A program made the translations under genes and the position numbers. From contig NC_016745.1 in assembly GCF_000243075.1 (NCBI RefSeq), positions 1,257,001 through 1,321,000 on the forward strand: DNA of 64,000 bases, written 5' to 3'. The notes under the pieces were generated by a model. That model ran no database searches. It saw only the letters and a list, made by a program, of their open reading frames with translations, and was not told the DNA's origin. Positions 1 to 8,639 of the stretch are shown here, in pieces. Each line of letters starts with the position of its first letter. Within the stretch, counting starts at the first letter, position 1. Source of the stretch: Oceanimonas sp. GK1. GTDB taxonomy: Bacteria; Pseudomonadota; Gammaproteobacteria; Enterobacterales; Aeromonadaceae.

Positions 1-363
1 TCCGGCGGTCAGCGCCAGCGCATTTCCATTGCCCGGGCCCTGGCCACCCGGCCGAGGCTGCTGATCTGCGATGAGCCCACCTCGGCGCTGGACGTGTCGG
101 TGCAGGCACAGATCCTCAACCTGCTCAAGGATCTGCAGGACGAGCTGAAACTCACCATGCTGTTTATCAGCCACGATCTGCCGGTGATCCGGCAGATGTG
201 CGATCGCATCGGGGTAATGAAAAAAGGCACCCTGGTGGAGGTGGCGCCCACCGAGCAACTCTTTACCAACGCCGCGGATCCCTACAGCCGTTCGCTGATT
301 TCCCTGATGCCCGAGTTCAGGGGCATGTCCCGGGAAGGGCTGGATATTTCGGAACAGGCCTGA
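1..363 (+). CDS. Peptide-type ABC transporter ATP-binding protein, C-terminal part
   Basis: The reading frame is open from the first base, so the gene begins before the window; 120 residues are visible. They open with the ABC signature SGGQ (residues 1-4 of the fragment), followed by the Walker B stretch LLICDEP (20-26), the D-loop SALD and the H-loop SHD (57-59). The tail contains DPYSRSL, typical of the oligopeptide/dipeptide ATPase C-terminal extension. It would hydrolyse ATP on the cytoplasmic face to power the permeases encoded at 2067-3981. The binding-protein gene starts 33 bases downstream, so the four genes probably form one operon. The exact substrate (peptide, nickel, opine or other) cannot be told from the fragment. 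Confidence 0.93.
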   Translation, partial: SGGQRQRISIARALATRPRLLICDEPTSALDVSVQAQILNLLKDLQDELKLTMLFISHDLPVIRQMCDRIGVMKKGTLVEVAPTEQLFTNAADPYSRSLISLMPEFRGMSREGLDISEQA

Positions 364-396
364 CGGCCTACTTTAACCCTGTAAATGGAGTGCGAC

Positions 397-1953
397 ATGA
401 AAAAAGGACTCAACAGAATAGCCGCTGCGCTGGTGGCCGCCGGTTTTGCCTTCAGTGTGCAGGCCGCCGACATCACCATTGCCTATGATGCCGATCCGGT
501 GTCGATGGATCCTCACGAGCAGTTGTCGGGCGCCACCCTGGAAATGTCCCACCTGGTATTCGATCCCCTGGTGCGCTGGACCAGGGACTTTAAATTTGAG
601 CCTCGGCTGGCCGAAAAATGGGAGCGGGTGGATGACAACACCATGCGCTTTCATCTGCGCCAGGGGGTGAAGTTTCACAGCGGCAACGACTTTACCGCCG
701 ACGACGTGGTGTGGACCTTTAACCGGCTGAAAACCTCCCCCGACTTCAAGGCCATTTTCGAGCCCTTTGCCGAGGCCAGAAAGGTGGACGATCACACCGT
801 GGATCTGGTGACCAAGGGGCCCTTTCCGCTGGTGCTGAATACCGTCACCTACCTGTTTCCGATGGACAGCCAGTTCTACAGCGGCACCACCGCCGACGGC
901 AAGGACAAGGGCGAAGTGGTCAAGCACGGCAGCTCTTTTGCCTCCACCAACCCTTCGGGCACCGGGCCATTCAAGCTCAAGTTCCGCCAGCAGGGCGTGA
1001 AGGTGGAATATGAGCGCAACGCCGATTACTGGGACAAAACGTCACCCGGCAACGTGGACAACATGACCCTGGTGCCGATTAAGGAAGACGCGACGCGGGT
1101 AGCGGCGCTGCTGGCCGGTGACGTGGACTTTATCAAGCCGGTGTCGCCCAACGATCACAAGCGGGTGGAGTCGGCCAGCGGCGTGAAACTGATCACCGAG
1201 CCGGGCACTCGCATTATTACCTTCCAGCTCAATCAGGACCGTTTTGAGCCATTCCGTGATGTGCGCGTCCGCCAGGCGGTGAACTATGCCATCAACCAGG
1301 AAGGCATCGTCCAGCGCATCATGCGCGGCTTCGCCACCACCGCCGGCCAGCAGGCGCCCGCCGGCTATGTGGGGCACAACCCGGAGCTGGTGCCGTTGTT
1401 TGATCTGGACAAGGCCAAGGCGCTGATGGCCGAGGCCGGCTATCAGGACGGCTTCAAGGTCAGCATGATCGCCCCCAACAACCGCTATGTGAACGACTAC
1501 CGTATTGCCGAGGCGGTCAAGGCCATGCTGGCGCGCATCAATATCGACGTGGATCTCAAGACCATGCCGGTGGCCCAGTACTGGCCGGAGTTCGACAAGT
1601 GCGCCGCCGACATGCTGATGATCGGCTGGCACTCCGACACCGAAGACACCGCCAATTTCTCGGAATTCCTGACCATGACCCGCAACGAGGAAACCGGCCG
1701 GGGCCAGTATAACTGCGGCCATTATTCCAACCCCGAGCTGGACAAGCTGATCGAAGACGCCAACGTGGAAACCGATGGCGCCAAGCGTGAAGCCATGCTG
1801 CAGCAGGCGGAAAAAATCCTCTACGACGACGCCGCCTTTGTGCCCCTGCACTGGCAGAACCTGGCCTGGGGCGCCCGCGACAACGTGCAGGCCGAAGCCA
1901 TCGTCAACGCCATGGACTTCCCCTATCTGGGTGACCTGGTCGTCGAAGAATAA
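397..1953 (+). CDS. Periplasmic substrate-binding protein of peptide-type ABC transporter (SBP family 5)
   Basis: This 518-residue protein begins with a clear signal peptide (MKKGLNRI, hydrophobic core, cleavage near VQAA-DITIAY) and continues with the family 5 extracellular solute-binding fold, recognisable from YDADPVSMDPHEQ and the later RVRQAVNYAIN region. I chose ATG 397 over the in-frame ATG at 385: it is preceded by AATGGAG and starts exactly at the signal peptide. The family captures oligopeptides, dipeptides, nickel or related ligands in the periplasm and hands them to the two permeases. It lies between the ATPase and the permease genes, all on the same strand. Ligand specificity is not evident. 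Confidence 0.93.
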   Translation: MKKGLNRIAAALVAAGFAFSVQAADITIAYDADPVSMDPHEQLSGATLEMSHLVFDPLVRWTRDFKFEPRLAEKWERVDDNTMRFHLRQGVKFHSGNDFTADDVVWTFNRLKTSPDFKAIFEPFAEARKVDDHTVDLVTKGPFPLVLNTVTYLFPMDSQFYSGTTADGKDKGEVVKHGSSFASTNPSGTGPFKLKFRQQGVKVEYERNADYWDKTSPGNVDNMTLVPIKEDATRVAALLAGDVDFIKPVSPNDHKRVESASGVKLITEPGTRIITFQLNQDRFEPFRDVRVRQAVNYAINQEGIVQRIMRGFATTAGQQAPAGYVGHNPELVPLFDLDKAKALMAEAGYQDGFKVSMIAPNNRYVNDYRIAEAVKAMLARINIDVDLKTMPVAQYWPEFDKCAADMLMIGWHSDTEDTANFSEFLTMTRNEETGRGQYNCGHYSNPELDKLIEDANVETDGAKREAMLQQAEKILYDDAAFVPLHWQNLAWGARDNVQAEAIVNAMDFPYLGDLVVEE

Positions 1954-1987
1954 GACCGGGAGCAGGGAATAAAACCGGGATCAGAGA

Positions 1988-2049
1988 CTTGGGACTTGGG
2001 ACTGGGGACTAGCCCTCGTTCCAGTCCCTGATCCCCAGTCCCCAATCCC
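1988..2049 (+). repeat. Intergenic sloppy palindrome, family A (GGGACT words)
   Basis: The gap between the binding protein and the first permease holds short tandem words (GGGACTT, GGGACT, GGGGACT) answered on the other side by their complements (AGTCCC, CCCCAGTCCCC, AATCCC), with a short spacer. The arms pair imperfectly. The same word style recurs at 35557-35640, 36690-36843 and 45941-45987. It lies inside an operon, so it may form an mRNA hairpin that tunes expression of the permeases relative to the binding protein. Confidence 0.7.
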
Positions 2050-2066
2050 GCAATTGGAATTCAAAG

Positions 2067-3041
2067 ATGTTTACTTTTCTGCTTAAACGGGTGTTTCAGG
2101 CCCTGGTGGTAATGTTTGTTATCAGCCTGGTGGCCTTCTCCATTCAGGACAACCTGGGTGACCCGCTGCGCGAGCTGGTGGGGCAGTCGGTGTCGGAAGA
2201 AGTGCGCCAGCAGATGCGCGACCAGCTGGGCCTGAACGATCCCTTTCTGGTGAAATACGGCCGTTTTGTGGGCAATGCGCTGCAGGGCGACTTTGGCACC
2301 TCCTATTTCTTCAAGCAGCCCACCCTGGAGGTGATTTTTGAAAAGCTGCCGGCCACCCTGGAGCTGGTATTTTGCGCCAGCCTGATCATTGTGGGCCTGA
2401 GCATTCCCCTGGGGGTGTATTCGGCCATCAAGCCCCGGGCCGTGCTGTCCAAGGTGATCATGGGCGTCAGCATAGTGGGCATTTCGGTGCCGGTGTTCCT
2501 CACCGCCATTTTGCTGATGTACGTGTTTTCCATCGAGCTCGGCTGGCTGCCCGCCTATGGCCGGGGCGAGCTCACCAGCCCGCTCGGCTGGGAGTCGGGG
2601 CTGTTCAACTGGCAGGGCTTTCGCAACCTGATTTTGCCGAGTATTGCGCTGTCGTCCATCATGCTGCCGCTGTTCATTCGCCTGGTGCGCTCGGAAATGC
2701 TGGAGCAGCTCAGTGCCGAATACGTCAAGTTTGCCTGGGCCAAGGGCCTGGGCAAATACCGCATCTGGTTTGTGCATGCGCTGAAAAACACCCTGCTGCC
2801 GTTGATCACCGTGGGCGGCGTGCAGATAGGCACCATGGTGGCCTACACCATTCTCACCGAAACCGTGTTTCAGTGGCCGGGCATCGGCCTGCTGTTCCTG
2901 GAGGCGATCACCCGGGTGGACACGCCGCTCATTACCACTTACGTGATTTTCGTGGGCTTTATCTTCGTGGTGACCAACACCATTGTCGACCTGATCTACG
3001 GCCTGGTGAATCCCACCGTCAACCTGGCTGCAAAGGGATAA
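2067..3041 (+). CDS. Peptide-type ABC transporter permease, DppB/OppB family
   Basis: At 324 residues this is a typical first permease of a peptide transporter, with an N-terminal membrane segment (LLKRVFQALVVMFVISLVAF) followed by a periplasmic loop and the five-helix BPD_transp_1 core. The cytoplasmic EAA-like loop that docks on the ATPase is visible around residues 217-240 (EYVKFAWAKGLGKYR). The C-terminus runs through TETVFQWPGIGLLFLEAI, very characteristic of the DppB family. The next permease starts five bases after the stop, so the two are almost certainly cotranslated. The role is the inner-membrane channel for the ligand captured by the upstream binding protein. Confidence 0.93.
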   Translation: MFTFLLKRVFQALVVMFVISLVAFSIQDNLGDPLRELVGQSVSEEVRQQMRDQLGLNDPFLVKYGRFVGNALQGDFGTSYFFKQPTLEVIFEKLPATLELVFCASLIIVGLSIPLGVYSAIKPRAVLSKVIMGVSIVGISVPVFLTAILLMYVFSIELGWLPAYGRGELTSPLGWESGLFNWQGFRNLILPSIALSSIMLPLFIRLVRSEMLEQLSAEYVKFAWAKGLGKYRIWFVHALKNTLLPLITVGGVQIGTMVAYTILTETVFQWPGIGLLFLEAITRVDTPLITTYVIFVGFIFVVTNTIVDLIYGLVNPTVNLAAKG

Positions 3042-3045
3042 ACAC

Positions 3046-3981
3046 ATGAGTAGCGAACTTTCTCAGGGGCGTTGGGCCCGTTTTCGCCAGTCGGACTTTC
3101 TCTACCACTTTCTGCGCGACAAGGTCGCCATGGTCAGCTTTGCGGTGTTTGTGGCGCTGGCGGCGGCGGCCTTTCTGTCGCCGCTGATTGCGCCCCACAA
3201 CCCTTACGATTTGGCAACCATCGACATTCTCGACTCCGAGCTGCCGCCGAGCTGGCTGGAGATGGGGGACGAGCGCTTCTGGCTTGGCACCGACGTGCAG
3301 GGCCGGGACATTTTCAGCACCATTCTGTATGGCTCCCGCGTGTCGCTGATCATCGGCCTGGGAGCGGTGGCGCTGCAGCTGGTTATCGGCATAGTGGTGG
3401 GGCTGAGTGCCGGCTATTTCGGCGGGCGCATCGACAACCTGCTGATGCGCATTGCCGACGTGCAGTTGTCATTCTCCACCATGATGGTGGCGATCATTGT
3501 GTCGGCGGTGTTTCAGGCCACCCTGGGCGCCGATTTTTACGCCCAGTATGCAGTGCTGATGCTGGTGGTGATCATCGGCCTGGCCGAATGGCCGCAATAC
3601 GCCCGCACCATTCGCGCCACCGTGCTGGCGGAAAAGAAAAAGGAATACGTGGAAGCGGCGCGGGTGATGGGCTTCAGATCCCTGCGCATCATGTTCCGCC
3701 ATATTCTCCCCAATTGCCTGTCGCCGATACTGGTGATCTCCACGGTGCAGGTGGCCAACGCCATCATGAGCGAGGCGGCGCTGTCCTTTCTCGGGCTCGG
3801 CATGCCGGTGGACAAGCCTTCGCTGGGGTCGCTGATCAGTATGGGCTTCAGCTACATCTTCTCCGGCTCCTGGTGGATCACCGCCTTTCCCGGCATTTAC
3901 CTGGTGGTGCTGGTGCTGGTGATCAATCTGCTCGGCGACTGGCTGCGGGATGTGTTCAACCCCAAGATCTACAAGGGCTAA
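3046..3981 (+). CDS. Peptide-type ABC transporter permease, DppC/OppC family
   Basis: This 311-residue protein is the partner permease. It has an N-terminal cytoplasmic stretch with WARFRQSDFLYHFLRDKVA, a membrane helix, then the LGTDVQGRDIFSTILYGSR segment diagnostic of DppC/OppC proteins, and the BPD_transp_1 core. The EAA loop is near residues 199-222 (EYVEAARVMGFRSLRIMFRH). It would form a heterodimeric channel with the preceding permease and contact the ATPases. No clear terminator follows; a GCGAAGGCGGG-type palindrome lies about 65 bases after the stop and may cap the transcript. Confidence 0.93.
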   Translation: MSSELSQGRWARFRQSDFLYHFLRDKVAMVSFAVFVALAAAAFLSPLIAPHNPYDLATIDILDSELPPSWLEMGDERFWLGTDVQGRDIFSTILYGSRVSLIIGLGAVALQLVIGIVVGLSAGYFGGRIDNLLMRIADVQLSFSTMMVAIIVSAVFQATLGADFYAQYAVLMLVVIIGLAEWPQYARTIRATVLAEKKKEYVEAARVMGFRSLRIMFRHILPNCLSPILVISTVQVANAIMSEAALSFLGLGMPVDKPSLGSLISMGFSYIFSGSWWITAFPGIYLVVLVLVINLLGDWLRDVFNPKIYKG

Positions 3982-4044
3982 AAACCTTAATATTCGTTAT
4001 CCCGAAAGGCCCACAAAAACCGTCTCCCCGCAAACTTTCAGCAT

Positions 4045-4075
4045 ATGTCACCCCCGCGAAGGCGGGGGGCCATGT
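4045..4075. repeat. REP-like palindrome (CCCCCGC-GAA-GGCGGGGG type)
   Basis: A short GC-rich palindrome with arms CCCCCGC and GCGGGGG around a small loop, flanked by GTCA and GGCCATG. A near-identical copy lies at 4577-4608. This belongs to the widely known class of GCGAAGGCGGG intergenic palindromes of proteobacteria. It stands downstream of the transporter operon and may stabilise or end its mRNA. Confidence 0.75.
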
Positions 4076-4129
4076 GCAGCCCGGCGCTGAACTACACTTG
4101 CCGTAGTTCAGCGCAATTCGGAGCCGTGC

Positions 4130-4567
4130 ATGAAACACGACGAAATTCCCGCCGATCATTCCGACCCTCTGCTTCGGTTTCTGCACAAGGCCATTCGTGT
4201 TGCCATCAAGTTTCTGGCCGTGCTGATGGTGCTGGTCATCTTCTGGAGCATTCTCGATGTGGTGTACGTGCTTTATGAGCGGTTGCAGACTCCGCCTTTT
4301 CTGCTGCTGAACCTGGAAGATATTTTGCAGACCTTTGGTGCCTTTATGGCGGTGCTGATTGCGGTGGAAATCTTTATCAATATTCGGCTGTATCTGGGCA
4401 CCAGCGTGATCCCGGTGCAACTGGTGCTGGCCACGGCGCTGATGGCGGTGGCCCGAAAGGTGATAGTGCTGGATCTCAAGCTGGTCAGTGCGGAGCAAAT
4501 CATCGGTCTGGCGCTGGTCACCATCGCCCTTGGGGTGTCGTACTGGCTGGTGAAAACCCGAGGGTAG
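4130..4567 (+). CDS. PsiE-family membrane protein
   Basis: The 145-residue product shows four predicted membrane helices and resembles the phosphate-starvation-inducible PsiE family (LLRFLHKAIRVAIKFLAVLM at the start, LEDILQTFGAFMAVLIAVEI in the middle, and the ARKVIVLDLK loop between helices 3 and 4, which is the best-conserved part of the family). Its biochemical function is unknown; in Escherichia coli psiE is induced by phosphate limitation. Here it stands alone between two REP-like palindromes, and I see no obvious Pho box in front of it. The ATG at 4130 has only a weak ribosome site. Confidence 0.8.
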   Translation: MKHDEIPADHSDPLLRFLHKAIRVAIKFLAVLMVLVIFWSILDVVYVLYERLQTPPFLLLNLEDILQTFGAFMAVLIAVEIFINIRLYLGTSVIPVQLVLATALMAVARKVIVLDLKLVSAEQIIGLALVTIALGVSYWLVKTRG

Positions 4568-4576
4568 GGGGCTCAT

Positions 4577-4682
4577 CTGTCACCCCCGCGCAGGCGGGGG
4601 GCCATGGGCCTTTGCAGACACCGTGCTGTCGTCAGTATTCTGCATCATGTTCTGGATTCCCGCCTTCGTGGAAGTGATGGCC
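4577..4682. repeat. REP-like bipartite palindromic element
   Basis: The left part repeats the element at 4045 almost exactly (CACCCCCGC, GCA loop, GGCGGGGGGCCATG). About 50 bases later comes TGGATTCCCGCCTTCGTGG, the usual inverted partner half of this repeat class. Together they look like a full two-headed intergenic element between the psiE-like gene and the membrane protein that follows. Confidence 0.65.
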
Positions 4683-4727
4683 TTGTTTACGCGGCGCCAC
4701 CGGTTATGATCTTCGCCTCTATTCAAC

Positions 4728-6086
4728 ATGACTGCGGAGCCCGCCTTGCTCGCCACCCTGTGTTCGCTGTTTCCCCTTGTTTTGCGCCGGCAACTGGCCG
4801 GCGGCCTGATCCTCGCGGCCATGGGGATGATGGCCGCTGGCCTGCTGGGAGCGCCGCTGGCAACCCACTGGGTGGGGCTGGCGTACTGGTGCGCGGCGGC
4901 CTTGCTGTGGCCGGGGCTGGCCAAACGCAACCGCACTCAGGCGCTGGTGTTGCTGCTGGTGGGCGCTGGCTGCCTGGCCTGGAGCGCAGGGCAGGGCACC
5001 GAGATTGACCCGCAGCGGCTGGTGGCCGGCAATAGTGGGCTATTGTCCATGCTGGTGGCGGTGAGCTTTTTAAGCCTGGTCAGCCGGCCGCACACCGAGG
5101 ACGACGAGCGCGCCCCCAGGGGCCGGCGGGCGCTGGCCTCCACCCTGGCGGCGGTGCATCTGTTTGGCTCGGTGATCAATCTGTCGTCGGTGTTTATTAT
5201 CGGCGACCGCCTGGCCCGGCGCGGCAAGGTCACCCGGGAGCAGGCCCTGGTGCTGATCCGGGGCTTTACCGCCGCCGCCTTCTGGTCGCCGTTTTTTGCC
5301 GCCATGGCGGTATCCCTGAGCGTGGCGCCCGAGGCCCGGCTGGTCACCCTCTGGCTGGTGAGCATGCCGCTGGCGCTCTGTGGCCTGCTGCTGACCTGGT
5401 GGCAGCTGAGCCGCCAGCAACCCGGTGAGGGCAAGGCCCCGGTAAACGACTTTACCGGTTATCCGCTGCATGCCGGCGGCCTGTTGTTGCCGGGCCTGCT
5501 GGCGGCGGCGGTGCTGGCGCTGCACCAGTGGCAGCCCGGGCTGTCCATTCTGGCGGTGATCACCCTGCTGGCGCCGGCGCTGACCCTGCTGATGCTGGTG
5601 TTGAAGCGCCAACCGTTGCTGGGGTCGGTGGGCGGGCTGAGCCGTGACCGGCTGCCGCAAATGGGCAACGAGCTGGCGCTGTTCCTGGCCGCCGGGGTGC
5701 TGGGCTACGGGCTTGAAACCCTGTTTGCCAGCCTGGGTGGCAGCCTGCCGCTGGCACAGTTTGGCGCCCTGGAAGCCAGCGTCACCTACCTGGCCACGGT
5801 GGCACTGTCGCTGCTCGGCATTCACCCCATTATCTGCATCTCGCTGGCGGGGGCGCTGTTAATGCCGCTGGCGCCCAATCACACCCTGCTGGCGCTGGTG
5901 TTTCTGTCGTCCTGGGCGGTGGGCACGCCCACCGGGCCGCTCTCCGGCATTAACCTGGCGTTTCAGGGCCGTTACGGGCTGGACTCGTTTCGCATCATGC
6001 GCTGGAACCTGGGCTACGCGGCGGCGATGTCGGCGCTGGTGGTGGTGGCCATTTTTGTGCTGGCGGCCCTGCTGGGGCTGGAATAA
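4728..6086 (+). CDS. Polytopic inner-membrane protein of unknown function
   Basis: I do not recognise this 452-residue protein. It is extremely hydrophobic, with about eleven to thirteen predicted helices, and has short basic cytoplasmic loops (RRQLAGG, KRNRTQ, RRALAS, LKRQPLL). A conserved-looking loop near residues 400-420 (VGTPTGPLSGINLAFQGR) and the HPIICISLAGALLMPLAPNH stretch before it resemble re-entrant loops of ion-transporter-type permeases, so a solute or ion transporter is a fair guess, but no substrate can be named. The ATG at 4728 has no obvious ribosome site. A 31-codon membrane peptide gene begins 66 bases downstream on the same strand. Confidence 0.75.
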   Translation: MTAEPALLATLCSLFPLVLRRQLAGGLILAAMGMMAAGLLGAPLATHWVGLAYWCAAALLWPGLAKRNRTQALVLLLVGAGCLAWSAGQGTEIDPQRLVAGNSGLLSMLVAVSFLSLVSRPHTEDDERAPRGRRALASTLAAVHLFGSVINLSSVFIIGDRLARRGKVTREQALVLIRGFTAAAFWSPFFAAMAVSLSVAPEARLVTLWLVSMPLALCGLLLTWWQLSRQQPGEGKAPVNDFTGYPLHAGGLLLPGLLAAAVLALHQWQPGLSILAVITLLAPALTLLMLVLKRQPLLGSVGGLSRDRLPQMGNELALFLAAGVLGYGLETLFASLGGSLPLAQFGALEASVTYLATVALSLLGIHPIICISLAGALLMPLAPNHTLLALVFLSSWAVGTPTGPLSGINLAFQGRYGLDSFRIMRWNLGYAAAMSALVVVAIFVLAALLGLE

Positions 6087-6152
6087 CGCCGTTACCGGTG
6101 CCACAATCTGGCGTCGAAAGACAGGGTTTCATTGAGCCCACAGGAGACAAGC

Positions 6153-6248
6153 GTGAAATATATCTGGCTCAAGGTGTTGCTGACCGTGTTAATCTTTGCC
6201 GGCCTGTTCGGCTGGGTATACTACAAGGTGGCCAACGGCGGCATTTGA
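6153..6248 (+). CDS. Putative 31-residue single-span membrane peptide
   Basis: A short frame opens with GTG at 6153, eight bases after a good ribosome site (AGGAGA at 6141-6146), and ends with TGA at 6246. The peptide has Lys at positions 2 and 7, a hydrophobic span (VLLTVLIFAGLFGWVYY, about 8-24) and a short polar tail KVANGGI, which is the layout of small bitopic inner-membrane proteins that modulate larger membrane proteins. It follows the 452-residue membrane protein by 66 bases on the same strand and could be its partner. Evidence is limited to the ribosome site, the composition and the position; no homologue is known to me. Confidence 0.5.
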   Translation: MKYIWLKVLLTVLIFAGLFGWVYYKVANGGI

Positions 6249-6374
6249 GTATAACGGCCTGGCCGCAAGCCGTAGTCAAAGGCGCGAGTCCGGCAAGGCC
6301 GGGCGTTGCAAATAGGGGGCTGTGGCGTGGAACTGGGATTGCACAAAAATTACACGCAAACCCGGCCGGGCCAT

Positions 6375-6403
6375 TTGCGCGCGGCAGGGTTCTACTGCAT
6401 AAT
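6375..6403 (+). promoter_or_regulatory. Predicted sigma-70 promoter of the elongation factor G gene
   Basis: TTGCGC (6375-6380) and CATAAT (6398-6403) are separated by 17 bases, followed by a GC-rich GTGCGCC discriminator. This would give a leader of about 80 bases before the ATG at 6489. The hexamers match consensus partly; no other promoter-like pair is closer to the gene. Confidence 0.4.
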
Positions 6404-6488
6404 GTGCGCCTCAAAATCTGAGGTGCGGTGTGCTGGTACTCTTCGCATGCTCCGTCTACTTCTTTAATCAACCATATAAAGTTGCATC

Positions 6489-8582
6489 ATGTCTGATTTA
6501 TCACATTACAGAAACATCGGTATTTTTGCTCACGTTGACGCGGGCAAGACCACCACTACCGAACGTATCCTCAAGCTGACCGGTAAAATCCACAAGGCGG
6601 GCGAGACCCACGACGGTGAGTCCACCACCGACTTCATGGAGCAGGAAGCCGAGCGTGGTATTACCATCCAGTCCGCGGCCGTAAGCTGCTTCTGGAAAGG
6701 TCACCGTTTCAACGTTATCGACACTCCCGGACACGTTGACTTCACCGTTGAAGTGTACCGCTCCCTGAAAGTACTGGACGGCGGTATCGGCGTATTCTGT
6801 GGTTCCGGCGGCGTTGAGCCCCAGTCCGAAACCAACTGGCGCTATGCCAACGAATCCGGTGTTGCCCGTATCATCTTCGTGAACAAGCTGGACCGTCTGG
6901 GCGCCGACTTCCTGCGCGTGGTTCAGCAAACCCGCGACGTGCTGGCCGCCAACCCGGTAGTGATGGTACTGCCCATCGGCCGTGAAGACGAGTTCAAGGG
7001 TGTGGTTGACCTGCTGACCCGCAAGGCCTACATCTGGGACGAGTCCGGTGACCCCGAGAACTACACCATCGAAGACGTACCGGCCGACATGGTTGATCAG
7101 GTTGAAGAATACCGCGAAATGCTGGTAGAAAGCGCCGTTGAACAAGACGACGACCTGATGGAAGCCTACATGGAAGGTGAAGAGCCCTCCATTGAAGACA
7201 TCAAGCGCTGCATCCGCAAGGGTACCCGCACCATGGCTCTGTTCCCGGCCTACTGTGGTTCCGCGTTCAAGAACAAGGGCATGCAGCTGGTGCTGGACGC
7301 CGTGAACGAATACCTGCCGAGCCCGACCGAAGTTGATCCGCAGCCGCTGACCGACGAAGAAGGCAACGAGACCGGCGAGTTCGCCATCGTTGACGCCGAT
7401 GCCCCGCTGAAGGCGCTGGCGTTCAAGATCATGGACGACCGTTTCGGCGCCCTGACCTTCGTACGTATCTACTCCGGCCGCATCAAGAAGGGTGACACCA
7501 TCCTGAACAGCGCCACCGGCAAGACCGAGCGCGTGGGCCGCATGGTAGAAATGCACGCCGACCAGCGCAGCGAACTGGAATCTGCCCAGGCAGGTGACAT
7601 CATCGCCATCATCGGCATGAAGAACGTGCAGACCGGTCACACCCTGTGTGACGTGAAGCACCCCTGCACCCTGGAAGCCATGGTGTTCCCCGAGCCGGTA
7701 ATCTCCATCGCCGTTGCTCCGAAGGACAAGAACGGTTCCGAGAAGATGGGCGTGGCCATCGGTAAAATGGTTGCCGAAGATCCGTCTTTCCGCGTTGAAA
7801 CCGACGAAGACTCCGGTGAAACCATTCTGAAAGGCATGGGCGAACTGCACCTGGACATCAAGGTAGACATCCTGAAGCGTACCTACGGCGTTGAGCTGAT
7901 CGTTGGTGAGCCGCAGGTAGCCTACCGCGAAACCATCACCGCTCAGGTGGAAGACAGCTACACCCACAAGAAGCAGTCTGGTGGTTCCGGTCAGTACGGT
8001 AAGATCGACTACATCATCCGTCCGGGCGAAGCCAACACCGGTCTGGTGTTCAAGTCTTCCGTAGTGGGTGGTAACGTACCGAAGGAATTCTGGCCTGCCA
8101 TCGAAAAGGGTGTTGCCAGCATGATGGGCACTGGTCCTATCGCCGGCTTCCCGGTGCTGGACATCGAGTTCGAACTGACCGACGGTGCCTACCACGCTGT
8201 TGACTCCTCGGCCATCGCGTTCGAAATCGCTGCCAAGGGCGCCTTCCGTCAGTCTCTGCCGAAGGCCCAGCCCCAACTGCTCGAGCCGATCATGAAGGTG
8301 GACGTGTTCACTCCGGAAGATCACGTGGGTGACGTAATCGGTGACCTGAACCGTCGTCGCGGCATGATCAAGGATCAAGTTGCTGGCATGACCGGTGTGC
8401 GTGTTAAGGCTGATGTACCCCTGTCCGAAATGTTCGGTTACATCGGTTCTCTGCGTACCATGACTTCTGGCCGTGGTCAGTTCTCCATGGAATTCTCTCA
8501 CTACGCTGCTTGCCCGGCCAACGTGTCCGAGAAAGTGGTAGCCCAGGTGAAAGAGCGCAAGGCTGCCGAAGCCAAGAAGTAA
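6489..8582 (+). CDS. fusA: Elongation factor G, EF-G2-type paralogue
   Basis: The 697-residue translational GTPase has the P-loop AHVDAGKTT (14-22), switch I region with [14 protein letters not shown] (around 80) and NKLD (around 135), followed by domains II to V including the [12 protein letters not shown]-terminal signature. It drives ribosomal translocation and, with ribosome recycling factor, subunit splitting. Features such as [18 protein letters not shown] match the second EF-G type found in Vibrio and relatives and not the canonical copy of the str operon, and no rpsL, rpsG or tuf is nearby. Codon choice (GGT, GTT, CGT, GAA, AAC) is more biased than in the neighbours, suggesting high expression. 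A terminator follows directly. The standard symbol is used loosely; the paralogue assignment is inferred. Confidence 0.93.
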   Translation: MSDLSHYRNIGIFAHVDAGKTTTTERILKLTGKIHKAGETHDGESTTDFMEQEAERGITIQSAAVSCFWKGHRFNVIDTPGHVDFTVEVYRSLKVLDGGIGVFCGSGGVEPQSETNWRYANESGVARIIFVNKLDRLGADFLRVVQQTRDVLAANPVVMVLPIGREDEFKGVVDLLTRKAYIWDESGDPENYTIEDVPADMVDQVEEYREMLVESAVEQDDDLMEAYMEGEEPSIEDIKRCIRKGTRTMALFPAYCGSAFKNKGMQLVLDAVNEYLPSPTEVDPQPLTDEEGNETGEFAIVDADAPLKALAFKIMDDRFGALTFVRIYSGRIKKGDTILNSATGKTERVGRMVEMHADQRSELESAQAGDIIAIIGMKNVQTGHTLCDVKHPCTLEAMVFPEPVISIAVAPKDKNGSEKMGVAIGKMVAEDPSFRVETDEDSGETILKGMGELHLDIKVDILKRTYGVELIVGEPQVAYRETITAQVEDSYTHKKQSGGSGQYGKIDYIIRPGEANTGLVFKSSVVGGNVPKEFWPAIEKGVASMMGTGPIAGFPVLDIEFELTDGAYHAVDSSAIAFEIAAKGAFRQSLPKAQPQLLEPIMKVDVFTPEDHVGDVIGDLNRRRGMIKDQVAGMTGVRVKADVPLSEMFGYIGSLRTMTSGRGQFSMEFSHYAACPANVSEKVVAQVKERKAAEAKK

Positions 8583-8608
8583 TTCCGGTTAACCCCGCTT
8601 ACTTTGAT

Positions 8609-8639
8609 AAAAACCGCTGCTTCGGCAGCGGTTTTTTTA
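8609..8639 (+). terminator. Rho-independent terminator after EF-G
   Basis: Perfect 11-base stem AAAACCGCTGC / GCAGCGGTTTT with a TTCG tetraloop, followed by further T residues. It lies 26 bases after the stop codon. Confidence 0.93.

Noticed and set aside
6501-8501. Very long open frame antisense to the EF-G gene
   Set aside because: It mirrors a GC-biased, highly expressed gene. Composition is unnatural (His, Val and Gly rich) and there is no ribosome site or family resemblance.
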